64,000 nucleotides of DNA from Spirochaetaceae bacterium (GCA_028818385.1 JAPPNY010000122.1:6887-70886); one strand, 5' to 3'; shown: positions 8,820 through 20,235, counted from the stretch's first letter. The notes: generated by a model from the letters alone, not told the origin. Translations and numbers: made by a program.

Positions 8820-10168
8820 TGGCGACCGCCTCGCCTCCGCGCCTCGTTTCCCGTCTCCGGTTCCGCCCGTCCGCCCCGCACCTGACCCAGGCCGGCCCCC
8901 GCTGGACCGCCGCGCGCGCGGCACTGCGCTACTACCCGTTCACGCTGCTCGGCACCGGCCTGCTGGCGGCAGCCTGCTACCTGGCAGGCAGCGCGTTCGC
9001 GACGGACAACAGCTACGAGTTCGTGCTGTCCGCCGCCGCCACGCTCGTGCTGGCGGTGCTGGCCTTCGACGGCCGGCTGCAGGCGCGCCGCATGGCCGCC
9101 GTCACGATGGCGTGGGATACCGGCGGGCCGCTGTCCGCGCGCACCGCGGGCACCCTCGACCTGAAGGCGGCCGGCGCCGGCCGGCCCCACTATTTCTACC
9201 GCCTGCACGCGCGGTTCAGCGGACGACTGCGCGCCGGCAACCGGGCGGCCGTGCACCTGCGCGCGGAGGTCTCATCGGCGTCGGAGGAGCTCCCGCTCCG
9301 CCTGAAGCTGCCGGTCGCAGGCGACCTGGACCTGCGTGCCCGGCTGGCCGTGCGCGACGTGTTCGGGCTGACCCGCAGCCACCTGCCGGGCCGCGACGAA
9401 CGCCGGCTGCTGCCGGTGCGCCCGGCGGCGCTGCCGGCGCGCTCGGCCCCGAAGATCGACGCGGCCGTCGGGGACGACACCACCCGCCGGCGGCGCTCCT
9501 CCGACGAGGAGCGCTACTACATGCGCGAGTACGAGCCCGGCGACCGCCTGAAGGACATCAACTGGAAGGCGTCCAGCCGCCTCAATGAGCTGATCACCCG
9601 CATCTCCCCGGTCAGCGAGCAGCAGACCCGCCTGCTGCACGTCGAGCTCCGCCACTACCGGCCGGCGGGCCCGGAGACGCTCGACTCGGTGCTCCACCTC
9701 GACTACCTGAAGAGCTGGCTGCTGACGTTCCTGCGCGCGGTCAAGGCCGAGCATGAGGACTTCACCTTCCGGGTCATCACCGGCTCCGGCGAGCACGACG
9801 TGGACACCGTCGAGGACATCGACGACCTAGCCCGCCGTCTTGCCTCGATCACCTTCGCGAACGGCCCCGAGCACCGGCCGGAGGTGCAGCCGCACGAGCT
9901 GTTCATCTTCACCACCGCGTTCGACGCCGCCCTGGCCACGCACGTGGCGCAGCTTGGCGACACCGCCCTGCACGTGTACCGCACCGTGTCCGCCATCCCG
10001 CCGCGCAGCGACGACGACGATCGGATCCGGCTGGCACTGCGCCCGGTGTCGGCCTCGCTCGTTCCCGGCGCGTGGGCGCTGCGCCGCGAACGCTTCGCGC
10101 TCGGCCCCTCGCTTCGCGGGACCAACGTCCACGTCGAAGACGAGCCGCTGGAGGTCGGTCTGTCATGA
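8819..10168 (+). CDS. DUF58 domain protein
   Basis: 449 residues. Two hydrophobic helices (about 38-58 and 68-83) anchor the N-terminus. The DUF58 hallmark Y-x-P-G-D-x-x-x-x-I-N-W-K-A-S-S-R lies near residues 238-252, and the C-terminal part resembles a VWA-like fold. The function is unknown for the family. The consistent pairing with MoxR and a membrane transglutaminase suggests assembly of an envelope complex. The ATG overlaps the MoxR stop, and the stop overlaps the next ATG (ATGA at 10165-10168). Confidence 0.88.
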   Translation: MATASPPRLVSRLRFRPSAPHLTQAGPRWTAARAALRYYPFTLLGTGLLAAACYLAGSAFATDNSYEFVLSAAATLVLAVLAFDGRLQARRMAAVTMAWDTGGPLSARTAGTLDLKAAGAGRPHYFYRLHARFSGRLRAGNRAAVHLRAEVSSASEELPLRLKLPVAGDLDLRARLAVRDVFGLTRSHLPGRDERRLLPVRPAALPARSAPKIDAAVGDDTTRRRRSSDEERYYMREYEPGDRLKDINWKASSRLNELITRISPVSEQQTRLLHVELRHYRPAGPETLDSVLHLDYLKSWLLTFLRAVKAEHEDFTFRVITGSGEHDVDTVEDIDDLARRLASITFANGPEHRPEVQPHELFIFTTAFDAALATHVAQLGDTALHVYRTVSAIPPRSDDDDRIRLALRPVSASLVPGAWALRRERFALGPSLRGTNVHVEDEPLEVGLS

Positions 10169-12534
10169 CCCTGCTGTTCTCGACCCGCCTGCTGGTCTAC
10201 CTGGTCGCCATCGCCATCCCGATCGTGCATCCGGCGGTGACCATCTCCTACGACCGCGTCGGCTGGGTGACGTGGTTCGCGCTGGTGCCGCTGGAGATGG
10301 CCCTGTCCGCCTTCCTCAAGCCGCCGCGGATGCGGCTCCCGTACTGGCTGGGGGCCGCGCTCGGGCTGGCGGTCGTCGCGGCGGTCGCGGGTCCCGGCCT
10401 CGACAGGACCAGCCTGACCGTGATCGGGGTGGGGCTTGCCGCGTTCGTGCTGACCGCGCTGGTCTTCCACGCCCGCGAGCACGGCCACCTGGTCGCCGTC
10501 GCGGAGCTCCTGTTCGTGGGCTACGTGCTCCTGAAGCTGCTGCGCTTCTCCCGCGCCAACGACGTGATCGCCGAGGAGAGCCTGCGCATCACCACCGCGC
10601 TGGTGGTCATGATCACCTGCGGTTTCCTCCTGCACGCGCTGGCGCTCTACCTGGCGGCGTTTCCCGAGTCCGGGGGCCGTTTCCGCCGGCGCGAGCTAGC
10701 CACGTTCGCGATGTTCGCGTTGCCGGTCAGCATCGCGCTGGGCGCGTTGCTGCCGCCCGACTTCGTCTCCAACCGCATCGCCTTCAACAACCTGAACGAG
10801 GTCGCCGTGCCGGAGCCGCAGCCGATCGGCGCTGACTCCTCCGGGCCGCCCGGCGGCAACCTGCGCCCGCTCGATCCACCGCAGGATCCATCGCAGCGCG
10901 GAGGACAGGGCGGCCAGGGCGAGCAGTCCGACGCCAACGGACAGGGCGGCCAGGGCGAGGAGGCGCAGAACCAGCAGGACGGACAGGGAGGACAGGCGGA
11001 CCGCCAGCAGCGCCTGGAGGGCGTACCGGCCGATCGCTGGAACGACTCCGGCGCCGGCCAGGGCGAGGGCGCCGAAGGTGGCGGCCAGGGACAGCAGCAG
11101 GGCGAGGGGCAGGGACAAGGCGAGGAAGGCGACGGCGAAGGCCAGGGCGAGGAAGGCGAGGGCGACGGCGAGGCCCGGCAGTACGCGCGCATGGTGATCG
11201 CCAGCGCCACCGATCCCGTGTACGCGGCCGACGGCTACTTCGCCGAGCTGCATCCCGAGGGCGGCTTCACCTACAGCATCGACGAGCCGCTCAACGACCT
11301 GGTGAACCAGCGCCTGCTGACCACCTGGGTCGACGTGCTGCGCCTGCCCGACCGCCGACGCGAGCCGCGGGAGTTCTTCTTCCTGTCCTCGATCGACGAC
11401 CGGGTCATGCCGTACCGGCCGTACGAGATCGAGCCGACGGTGATGAACCGGCTCTACCATCCGTTCGACCTCTCGTATTGGACGGTGTCGCGCGTGAGCG
11501 CCACCGGACCCGATCAGTGGCGCTGGCTGGGCGATCTGTCCGCGGCCGAGCGCAGCGCCCTCGCCCCCTACCTGGAGGTTCCGTTCGACGGCGAGACGCT
11601 GGCCGGCTTCGAGCAGTACGTCGCCGAAGTCACCGCCGGCGCCGCCGGCTACTTCGACAGAATCGATGCCATCCTGCGCTCCTTCGACACCTGCCAGTAC
11701 GAGATCGGCTTCACCGACGACGTGTCGGTCGACCACCTGGAGCTGTTCCTGTTCGAGACCCGCACCGGCGACTGCACGGAGTTCTCGAACACCGCGGCGA
11801 TCCTGGGGCGGATCGCCGGCATCCCCAGCCGCGTGGTCACCGGCTGGCTCGGCACCGAGAGCCTGCAGACCGACGTGCACCGGCGCGGCTTGCAGAGCCT
11901 GCGCGAGGTGATCGAGCCGCTGCAGGAGTTCCCGCTCGACCAGCTCTACCTGATCACCACCGCGCACCGCCACTCCTGGACCCAGTACTACCTGCCGAGC
12001 TACGGCTGGATAGACATCGAGGCGACGCAGTTCGCCATCCAGCCGCCGCCCGAGCTGGGCGCCACCGGCCAGGATGTCGTCATCCCGATAATCCAGATCG
12101 AGGACCGCCTCGACCGCGACTTCCAGTTCCCGTGGCTGCTGGTGCTGCGCCTGGCAGGTGCGCTGGCCATCGCCGGGGTGGCCGGCGCCTACGCGTGGCG
12201 GTACGGCCGCGAGGGGATTTTGGCCATGGCCGCCCGCGCGCCCACCCGGCACGGCATGCGGGCGCGGGCGTCGCTCTTGTACATGCGGCTGGCGGCCGAC
12301 GGCTACGCGGTCAAGTCCCCGGTGGAGACCGCCCGCGAGTACGCCGAGCGCTATCCGGAGCTGCACGGCTTCGCCCAGCGCTACACCGCGCTCCGCTATC
12401 GACCGAATCCGCCGGACGTCCGCGCCGCCGGCGAGTTGCGGGTCGCCGCCCTGGCGGCGGCCACGCAGATGCGCCGGCGCGGCCTGATCGCGTGGCTGAA
12501 GCGCCTGCTCAGCCTGCGGGGGCTCTCCTGCTGA
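10165..12534 (+). CDS. Membrane-anchored transglutaminase-like protein with Gly/Gln/Glu-rich linker
   Basis: 789 residues. About six hydrophobic segments occupy the first 200 residues. A strongly biased Gly/Gln/Glu/Asp linker follows (about 235-337, with repeated GGQGGQGE and GEGQGEE units). The papain-like transglutaminase core comes next: Cys537 (in GDCTEFSNTAAILGRIAG), His603 (in HRHSWTQYYL) and Asp617 (in YGWIDIEAT). A C-terminal hydrophobic segment and a basic DUF4129-like tail complete it. The catalytic triad is intact, so peptidase or amide-transfer activity outside the cytoplasmic membrane is plausible. The order membrane domain, TGase, membrane segment matches TgpA-type proteins known to accompany MoxR and DUF58. 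Confidence 0.88.
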   Translation: MTLLFSTRLLVYLVAIAIPIVHPAVTISYDRVGWVTWFALVPLEMALSAFLKPPRMRLPYWLGAALGLAVVAAVAGPGLDRTSLTVIGVGLAAFVLTALVFHAREHGHLVAVAELLFVGYVLLKLLRFSRANDVIAEESLRITTALVVMITCGFLLHALALYLAAFPESGGRFRRRELATFAMFALPVSIALGALLPPDFVSNRIAFNNLNEVAVPEPQPIGADSSGPPGGNLRPLDPPQDPSQRGGQGGQGEQSDANGQGGQGEEAQNQQDGQGGQADRQQRLEGVPADRWNDSGAGQGEGAEGGGQGQQQGEGQGQGEEGDGEGQGEEGEGDGEARQYARMVIASATDPVYAADGYFAELHPEGGFTYSIDEPLNDLVNQRLLTTWVDVLRLPDRRREPREFFFLSSIDDRVMPYRPYEIEPTVMNRLYHPFDLSYWTVSRVSATGPDQWRWLGDLSAAERSALAPYLEVPFDGETLAGFEQYVAEVTAGAAGYFDRIDAILRSFDTCQYEIGFTDDVSVDHLELFLFETRTGDCTEFSNTAAILGRIAGIPSRVVTGWLGTESLQTDVHRRGLQSLREVIEPLQEFPLDQLYLITTAHRHSWTQYYLPSYGWIDIEATQFAIQPPPELGATGQDVVIPIIQIEDRLDRDFQFPWLLVLRLAGALAIAGVAGAYAWRYGREGILAMAARAPTRHGMRARASLLYMRLAADGYAVKSPVETAREYAERYPELHGFAQRYTALRYRPNPPDVRAAGELRVAALAAATQMRRRGLIAWLKRLLSLRGLSC

Positions 12535-13742
12535 CCGGCCGGCGCGCGGCAGCGGCCAGCGCCGCAGTCGCCGCCGCGACGGCGCTGGCGCTCACCGCCT
12601 GCAGCGCGGGCGACTGGCTGGAGTTCCGCGGGCGCCAGGGCCGCGGCGTCGCCCCCACGACGGTCGCGCCGCCACTGGCGCTCAAGTGGAAGCTGCCCCT
12701 GCAAGTGGGCCAGCAGGCGACCTCGTTCAATCCCCCGATCGTCTACGACGGAACGATCTACTTCGGCGCCGACGACGGCAATTTCTACGCCCTGGACGCC
12801 GAGTCGGGCTACATGCGCTGGATCTTCAAGGCGCGCGCGCCCAACAACTCGGTGCCGTACGCGGATGAGGACGCCGTCTACTTCGGGTCCAACGACGGCA
12901 GCGTGTACGCGGTGTCGCGCGACGGCGGCGAGGAGTTGTGGTCGTTCCAGACCGAGTCCACCGTGCAGTCGCTGATCCTGCGCTACGACGACCTGATCAT
13001 CTTCACCAGTGACAACGGCGCGTCGTACTTCCTTGACCCGGACGGCATCGAAGTGCACCGCATCCCCAATCCGATCTGGTCCTACCACACGTTCCAGGTG
13101 TACGAGGGGGTCATCTACTGGGCACCCGCGCCGCCCGAACGCGGCGTCAGCTTCGGCGCCTACGACATCGCGAGCCGCTCGTACCTGTGGTACGTCGACG
13201 GCGACGACCCGTACGTCAACTGGTATTCGTTTCCGGCCCTGCGCGGCCAGAACATGTACTACGCCACCGGCGGTGCCGCGGTGCTCAACTACCTGGCGCT
13301 GGACCGCACGACCGGACGCGAGCTCTGGCGCAAGAGGGAGGAGCCCTACTTCAGCGAGGATTCCCCCTACAACCCGGTCCGCCTGTTCTGGGACAACATC
13401 AAGCTGCTCGACTACATGGCGCCGGCGCTCTGGCGCAACCTGGTGATCTACACCAGCGGCGACCAGGTCGTGCGCGCCTTCGACGCCGGCAGCGGGCGCG
13501 AGGCGTGGCGGGTGACGCTGGAGCAGCCCACGTCGAGCGCCCCGACCGTCGCCGGCAGCCGCCTGTACTTCGGCGTACGCGGCGACCCGCCCCGCCTGAT
13601 CTGCCTGTCGGCCCGCAACGGCCGCCTGCTGTGGGAGATGGAGCTGGACGGCGCGGTTTTGAGCGCCCCGGTGGCGTCGCGCGACCTGCTGATCTTCGGC
13701 ACCGACCAGAACTATTTCTATGTGCTGCAGGAGGTGCTGTAG
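12531..13742 (+). CDS. PQQ-like beta-propeller lipoprotein
   Basis: About 400 residues. A hydrophobic alanine-rich signal ends in the lipobox L-T-A-C (Cys24 from the chosen start). Propeller repeats of the PQQ/YWTD-like type follow (VYDGTIYFGADDGNFYALDAESG, ADEDAVYFGSNDGSVYAV and several more), as in BamB-like or quinoprotein-like scaffolds. It is the last gene of the MoxR cluster. The start is uncertain because no ATG, GTG or TTG fits well. CTG at 12531 overlaps the preceding TGA exactly as the upstream ATGA overlaps do and has GGGGG (12518-12522) 8 nt upstream. GTG at 12492 is the alternative, giving an acidic n-region untypical of a signal peptide. Confidence 0.8.
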   Translation: MTGRRAAAASAAVAAATALALTACSAGDWLEFRGRQGRGVAPTTVAPPLALKWKLPLQVGQQATSFNPPIVYDGTIYFGADDGNFYALDAESGYMRWIFKARAPNNSVPYADEDAVYFGSNDGSVYAVSRDGGEELWSFQTESTVQSLILRYDDLIIFTSDNGASYFLDPDGIEVHRIPNPIWSYHTFQVYEGVIYWAPAPPERGVSFGAYDIASRSYLWYVDGDDPYVNWYSFPALRGQNMYYATGGAAVLNYLALDRTTGRELWRKREEPYFSEDSPYNPVRLFWDNIKLLDYMAPALWRNLVIYTSGDQVVRAFDAGSGREAWRVTLEQPTSSAPTVAGSRLYFGVRGDPPRLICLSARNGRLLWEMELDGAVLSAPVASRDLLIFGTDQNYFYVLQEVL

Positions 13743-13786
13743 CGCCTTCCGCGCGGGCGGCAGCCAGTCTTGCCGATAGGGTAAGT

Positions 13787-14536
13787 GTGGAGCACGCACG
13801 CACCATCGGAGAGTTGCGCGAACGGTCGCTGCACGCGGAGTTGAAGTCCTGGTACGCGCTGCCGCGCGACCGGGTCGAGGTGCCGATGGACGGCTACGTG
13901 ATCGACCTGGTGCGCCCCCCCGGGACCCTGATCGAGATCCAGACCCGCGGCTTCGCGAAGCTCAAGCGCAAGTTGACCCGGCTGGTCAACACCCATCGCG
14001 TGCGGCTGGTGTTCCCGATCGCACAGCGGAAGTGGATCGTGACCACGAACCCGCGGGGACAGGTCCTGCGCCGCCGGCTGTCGCCGAAGCGCGGCGCCTA
14101 CCGCGACCTGTTCGCCGAGCTGATCCGGATCCCGCACCTGATGACCGATCTCAACTTCACGCTCGAAGTGCTCCTGGTGGACGTGGAAGAGCTGCGATGC
14201 GCCGACGGCCGCGGAAGCTGGCGCCGCCGCGGCATCAGCGTCCTGGACACGCGGCTGCTGGAGGTGTGCCACCGGCGCCGCTTCCGCACACCGGCGGACC
14301 TGGCACGCCTGCTGCCTCCGCGCCTGCAGGACCCGTTCACCAATCGTGCGCTGGCGGACGCCGCGGGCATCTCCCCTGCCGCCGCCGGCGAGATGACCTA
14401 CGCCCTCCGGCACATGGGCGCCCTTTCCGTCGTCGGAAAGAGCAGCCGCGCCTACCTGTTCGCCCGCACCCCTCACGGTCCCGCTTCGTCCGCGATCGCG
14501 AGCAGGCGCGAACGGAGCTCATCCGACAGCCGATAG
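13787..14536 (+). CDS. PD-(D/E)XK-like protein with C-terminal winged helix, function unknown
   Basis: 249 residues, apparently cytosolic. The N-terminal half has E18 in the first helix, D40 in MDGYVIDLV and E50-I-Q52 in LIEIQTR. This is the spacing of a PD-(D/E)XK core with Gln in place of the usual Lys, followed by FAKLKRKLTRLVNTHRVRLVFPI. The C-terminal half resembles a winged-helix DNA-binding domain (PADLARLLPPRLQDPFTNRALADAAGISPAAAGEMTYAL region). Similar proteins of unknown role occur in bacteria and halophilic archaea. The GTG at 13787 is assumed; TAGGGT lies 4 nt upstream. The 3' end overlaps the convergent PIN-type toxin gene by 64 nt. Confidence 0.75.
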   Translation: MEHARTIGELRERSLHAELKSWYALPRDRVEVPMDGYVIDLVRPPGTLIEIQTRGFAKLKRKLTRLVNTHRVRLVFPIAQRKWIVTTNPRGQVLRRRLSPKRGAYRDLFAELIRIPHLMTDLNFTLEVLLVDVEELRCADGRGSWRRRGISVLDTRLLEVCHRRRFRTPADLARLLPPRLQDPFTNRALADAAGISPAAAGEMTYALRHMGALSVVGKSSRAYLFARTPHGPASSAIASRRERSSSDSR

Positions 14537-14964
14537 CCGGCGTCCCCGAGGGCATCCAAAGAGCCGGCCAGCGACTCGATCAAGCCCCGTTCCTTTGCGG
14601 CGATGAGGATGCGGCCGGTGCCGATCACCGCGATGCCGCGGTTCCTGGCACTGGCTCGTCCGCGACGTTCATCGATCAGCAGCGGGCACTGCAACTCCTG
14701 CGCGAGTCGGATGGCCCCCGACTCTCCGACGCCAAGGCCTGCGATCACACGATCGTCAGACGGCGTCATGGATCGCAACCAGACGCCGGCCCGCACGGCG
14801 TCAGCCAGTCGCGCGACACCCGGACGGGGTTCCTGCAGCCGAAGCTCGCCGATCACCACGCCCGGAGTGACCACCGCAGGGAACAGATGCGGGAGCAACG
14901 AGAGCCGGTCGATGCGCGACAGCGCGATCAGCGGACCGGCATCGGCGACGATCTGCGAGATCAA
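14473..14964 (-). CDS. DUF3368 PIN-like toxin
   Basis: 163 residues. PIN-like acidic positions are visible: VADAGPLIALSRI at the N-terminus, a central GVGESGAIRLAQEL and LIDERRGR, then GTGRILIAAKERG. DUF3368 proteins are predicted ribonuclease toxins of type II toxin-antitoxin pairs. The ATG overlaps the antitoxin stop (14961-14964, ATGA), the usual coupling. The 3' end overlaps the convergent gene to its left. Confidence 0.85.
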   Translation of the reverse strand: MISQIVADAGPLIALSRIDRLSLLPHLFPAVVTPGVVIGELRLQEPRPGVARLADAVRAGVWLRSMTPSDDRVIAGLGVGESGAIRLAQELQCPLLIDERRGRASARNRGIAVIGTGRILIAAKERGLIESLAGSLDALGDAGYRLSDELRSRLLAIADEAGP

Positions 14965-15296
14965 ACCTCGACGCGCAACTCGTCCGCCAGTTCCTCGGGA
15001 GGATAGTCCACCGCGACCAGACCGGCCTCGTCGACCAGATCCATGAACACGTCCTGCGTGACACCCGCGAGCCGTGCGGCCTTCGCCAGGGTCACCAGTC
15101 CCTGCTCGAACAGAGCGAGCGCAAGATCCTTGTCGAGGCCCAGATCGACCAGCCGGCTCCCGAACGGCAGCGCCAGGACGGCAGGTTTGCCGCGCTTGGT
15201 GATGATCGAAACCTGGCCGGCCTCCGCTTCGCGCACCAGCTCGCTGGAGCGCACCCGAAGATCACGCACCGAGAACACCTCGATCTTTCGCTCCAT
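14961..15296 (-). CDS. Antitoxin: Phd-like N-terminus joined to a UPF0175-like C-terminus
   Basis: 111 residues in two parts. Residues 1-50 (FSVRDLRVRSSELVREAEAG and SIITKRGKPAVLALP) look like the Phd/YefM dimerisation and DNA-binding unit. Residues 55-111 (ALALFEQGLVTLAKAARLAGVTQDVF and PPEELADEL) match the UPF0175 helix-turn-helix antitoxin. Either domain alone normally serves as an antitoxin, so the combination is noteworthy. AAGGAG lies 5 nt before the ATG. The partner is the overlapping DUF3368 toxin. Confidence 0.8.
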   Translation of the reverse strand: MERKIEVFSVRDLRVRSSELVREAEAGQVSIITKRGKPAVLALPFGSRLVDLGLDKDLALALFEQGLVTLAKAARLAGVTQDVFMDLVDEAGLVAVDYPPEELADELRVEV

Positions 15297-15313
15297 CTGA
15301 ACTCCTTGACAAT

Positions 15314-15331
15314 GTCACGACAAAACGTGGC
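15314..15331. promoter_or_regulatory. Possible operator of the Phd-UPF0175/DUF3368 module
   Basis: Imperfect inverted repeat GTCACG-N6-CGTGGC in the divergent intergenic region, 18-35 nt upstream of the antitoxin ATG. It is a plausible autoregulation site by position only. Confidence 0.3.
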
Positions 15332-15354
15332 ACATGCACGGGCAGCGATACAAC

Positions 15355-15383
15355 TTGTGAGGCCGCCCACCGGGACCTATGCT
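15355..15383 (+). promoter_or_regulatory. Putative promoter of the YWTD lipoprotein gene, leaderless start
   Basis: TTGTGA (15355-15360), a 17-nt spacer, then TATGCT (15378-15383). The predicted transcription start falls at the in-frame GTG at 15391. Confidence 0.55.
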
Positions 15384-15390
15384 GCCGTTC

Positions 15391-17061
15391 GTGAATTCGC
15401 AGAACCTTCCATCAGGCTCCCTCGCACTGGCCGCGATCGCCCTGCTTCTGGCAGGTTGCAGCGGACTGACTCCGGACACCGATACACGGTCACCGGCAAG
15501 GATCTACTGGACGGACGCCGGCACGAACACCATCGGACGCGCCGGGCTGGACGGTTCCGGCGTCGAAGACCTGGCTCAGGGGCTGGTCGAACCGTACGGC
15601 ATCGCACTGGCGGTGACCGACGGCAGGATGTACTGGGTCGACTGGGAGGTGGGCATTCAGCGCGCCAACCTGGACGGCACGGGTGTCGAGACCTTGGTAC
15701 GCACCGCCCGGCCGAACGGGATCGCGCTGGACGCCAGCCGCGGCAAGATGTACTGGACCGACTACGGTGCGAACGTGATCCGGCGCGCCAACCTGGACGG
15801 ATCCGAGATCGAGGACCTGGTCGTCACGTCGCTGGACAACCCGTACGGAATTGCCCTGGACGTCGAAGCCGGCAAGATGTACTGGACGGACGCCGGGACG
15901 GAGAAGATCCAGCGCGCCAACTTCGACGGTTCGGACGTCGAGGACATCGTGATCGCGGGACTCCTGAGTCCGCGGGGGATCGCGCTCGACGTCGCCTCCG
16001 GCAAGCTGTACTGGGCAGACCGGCTCACGGACAAGATCCAGCGCGCCAACCTCGACGGCTCCGGCGTGGAAGACCTGGTGACGCCCATCGAGGGGTCGAC
16101 CTCCCGTCGCGACGGGATCGCGCTCGACCTCACTGCCCGAAAGATCTACTGGACCGAGCGCGACCTGGGCAGGATTCAGCGCGCCAATCTCGACGGCTCC
16201 GACATCGAGGATGTCCTTGCCAGCGGCGTGCACGGCCCCTACGAGATCGCGCTCGACGTCGAAGCCCGCATGATGTACTGGACCGACATCTACACGGGGA
16301 TCCAGCGCGCCAGCCTCGACGGTACCGGCCTGGAGCACCTCGTGGGCATGGGACTGGCGGATCCGCGCGGGATCGCGCTGGACGTCGCGGGCGGCAGGAT
16401 CTACGCGATCGACCACTACCCGAGCAGCGCAGGGGCGAACGAAATACGCCGGTTCGACCTGGACGGCGCCCGCGGCGAGGTCCTCCGCGTGGCGGGCATG
16501 TCCGGCGCCTACGACATCGCGCTGGATGTCCCCGGCGGCAAGATGTACTGGACGGAATCGGCGACCACCTCGTCGCCGGACAGCATCCAGCGTGCCGATC
16601 TGGACGGCTCGAACGTGGAGACCCTGGTGACCGATCTCGGATATCCGCGCGGAATCGCCCTGGACCTCAGCGCCGGCCAGATGTACTGGACGGACCCGGG
16701 CACCGGCAAGATCCAGCGCGCCAACCTTGACGGTACGGATGTCGAAGACCTGGTGACCACCGGCTTGTCCGACCCCCAGGGGATCGCCGTGGACCCCGCC
16801 GGCGGGAAGATGTATTGGACCGACCGCAGGACCGACCGCATCCAGCGCGCCAACCTCGACGGCTCCGACGTCGAAGACCTCGTCACCGGCGGATTGCTGA
16901 ATCCGCAGGGAATCGCCCTGGACCTCACCGGCCGGAAGATGTACTGGACGGACTGGGGAACGGACACGATCCGGCGCGCCAACCTCGACGGCTCCGGCGT
17001 CGAGGACGTGGTGACCACCGGACTCGTGGACCCCTGGGGGATCGCCGTCTACCGGCCCTGA
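15391..17061 (+). CDS. Lipoprotein with twelve LDL-receptor YWTD-type repeats (two six-bladed propellers)
   Basis: About 556 residues. The signal sequence ends in L-L-A-G-C (Cys23 from GTG 15391). Twelve repeats of about 42 residues follow, each with a Y-W-T-D-like core (MYWTDAGT, LYWADRLT, IYWTERDL and so on), an I-Q-R-A-N-L-D-G strand, a V-E-D-L-V strand and a GIALD turn. Repeat 8 is degenerate (IYAIDHYPS). Six YWTD repeats make one propeller, so twelve predict two. Such propellers bind proteins or ligands at the cell surface; the partner is unknown. An ATG at 15379 would lie inside the -10 box, which favours the GTG. The gene overlaps the convergent methyltransferase gene by 13 nt. Confidence 0.85.
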   Translation: MNSQNLPSGSLALAAIALLLAGCSGLTPDTDTRSPARIYWTDAGTNTIGRAGLDGSGVEDLAQGLVEPYGIALAVTDGRMYWVDWEVGIQRANLDGTGVETLVRTARPNGIALDASRGKMYWTDYGANVIRRANLDGSEIEDLVVTSLDNPYGIALDVEAGKMYWTDAGTEKIQRANFDGSDVEDIVIAGLLSPRGIALDVASGKLYWADRLTDKIQRANLDGSGVEDLVTPIEGSTSRRDGIALDLTARKIYWTERDLGRIQRANLDGSDIEDVLASGVHGPYEIALDVEARMMYWTDIYTGIQRASLDGTGLEHLVGMGLADPRGIALDVAGGRIYAIDHYPSSAGANEIRRFDLDGARGEVLRVAGMSGAYDIALDVPGGKMYWTESATTSSPDSIQRADLDGSNVETLVTDLGYPRGIALDLSAGQMYWTDPGTGKIQRANLDGTDVEDLVTTGLSDPQGIAVDPAGGKMYWTDRRTDRIQRANLDGSDVEDLVTGGLLNPQGIALDLTGRKMYWTDWGTDTIRRANLDGSGVEDVVTTGLVDPWGIAVYRP

Positions 17062-17741
17062 TGCCGACGCAACCGCAGCACGCGGTTGCCGCCGCGCTGA
17101 AACTCGTAAGGAACCGGTTCGACGGCGGCTTCGACGCCTTCCGAGCGCATCGCCTCGACCGCGGCCTGAACGTGCGGCGAGGGCGCACCGCCCACCTGCA
17201 GCAGTGGAAAGACCCGTACCTCCGCGGCGACACGCAGCATCTCGCGCAGGGCGTCGAGGTGAAAGCCCAGGTCGAACTGCTCGCTGTACAGGAACAGGAA
17301 ATGAGACGACAGCCCCAGGTCGAAGGAGCGGTCGGCAAACGGCAATTCCGGCAGCGAGGCCTCCAGGTACCGGCCCTGGTCCGTGCCTGACGGATAGTCG
17401 CGGATGAACCGGCGCATCGCTCCCATGCGCCGCCGCCCCAGCTCCTCGATCGACGGCACGTGCGTCCAGACGAAGTCGTCCGGGTTGCGGCGCGCCTGGT
17501 CCATCGCCACCTCGAAGGCCTCCTCTACCCGGCGCTCGATCGCCGTTCCGGGGAAGGCGTACAGCGGGTCGATGGAGACCACGTCGCCGCCCAAGGCGGT
17601 CAGCTCCGCGTTGAAGCTGGCCGGCCCGTCGCCGCAGCCCAGGATGCGCCGGCACAGGTCAGCCGCCGAGAGGTCGAACATAGCCCGATATTCGGCGAAC
17701 GTCCGTCCCCACGGGATGACGCGTTGCAGCGAGAACGGCAC
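17049..17741 (-). CDS. Class I SAM-dependent methyltransferase-like protein
   Basis: 230 residues. An AdoMet-binding loop RRILGCGDGPASFNAEL is followed by an acidic end of strand 2 (VVSIDPLY), then LPFADRSFDLGLSSHFLFLYSEQ, which matches motifs I, II and IV of Rossmann methyltransferases. The substrate is unknown. It starts with GTG 13 nt downstream of the leuS stop, so it is probably cotranscribed with leuS. Confidence 0.75.
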   Translation of the reverse strand: MPFSLQRVIPWGRTFAEYRAMFDLSAADLCRRILGCGDGPASFNAELTALGGDVVSIDPLYAFPGTAIERRVEEAFEVAMDQARRNPDDFVWTHVPSIEELGRRRMGAMRRFIRDYPSGTDQGRYLEASLPELPFADRSFDLGLSSHFLFLYSEQFDLGFHLDALREMLRVAAEVRVFPLLQVGGAPSPHVQAAVEAMRSEGVEAAVEPVPYEFQRGGNRVLRLRRHQGR

Positions 17742-17754
17742 CGGACCGCCGACC

Positions 17755-20235
<2,481 letters not shown>

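Noticed and set aside
15391..17061. Regular DNA repeats that could be taken for a CRISPR-like or satellite array.
   Set aside because: The period is about 126 bp, in frame, and encodes YWTD propeller blades.
15490..17655. A 721-residue minus-strand frame opposite the YWTD gene.
   Set aside because: It is the antisense of the repeated propeller and of part of the methyltransferase, with no recognisable domains.
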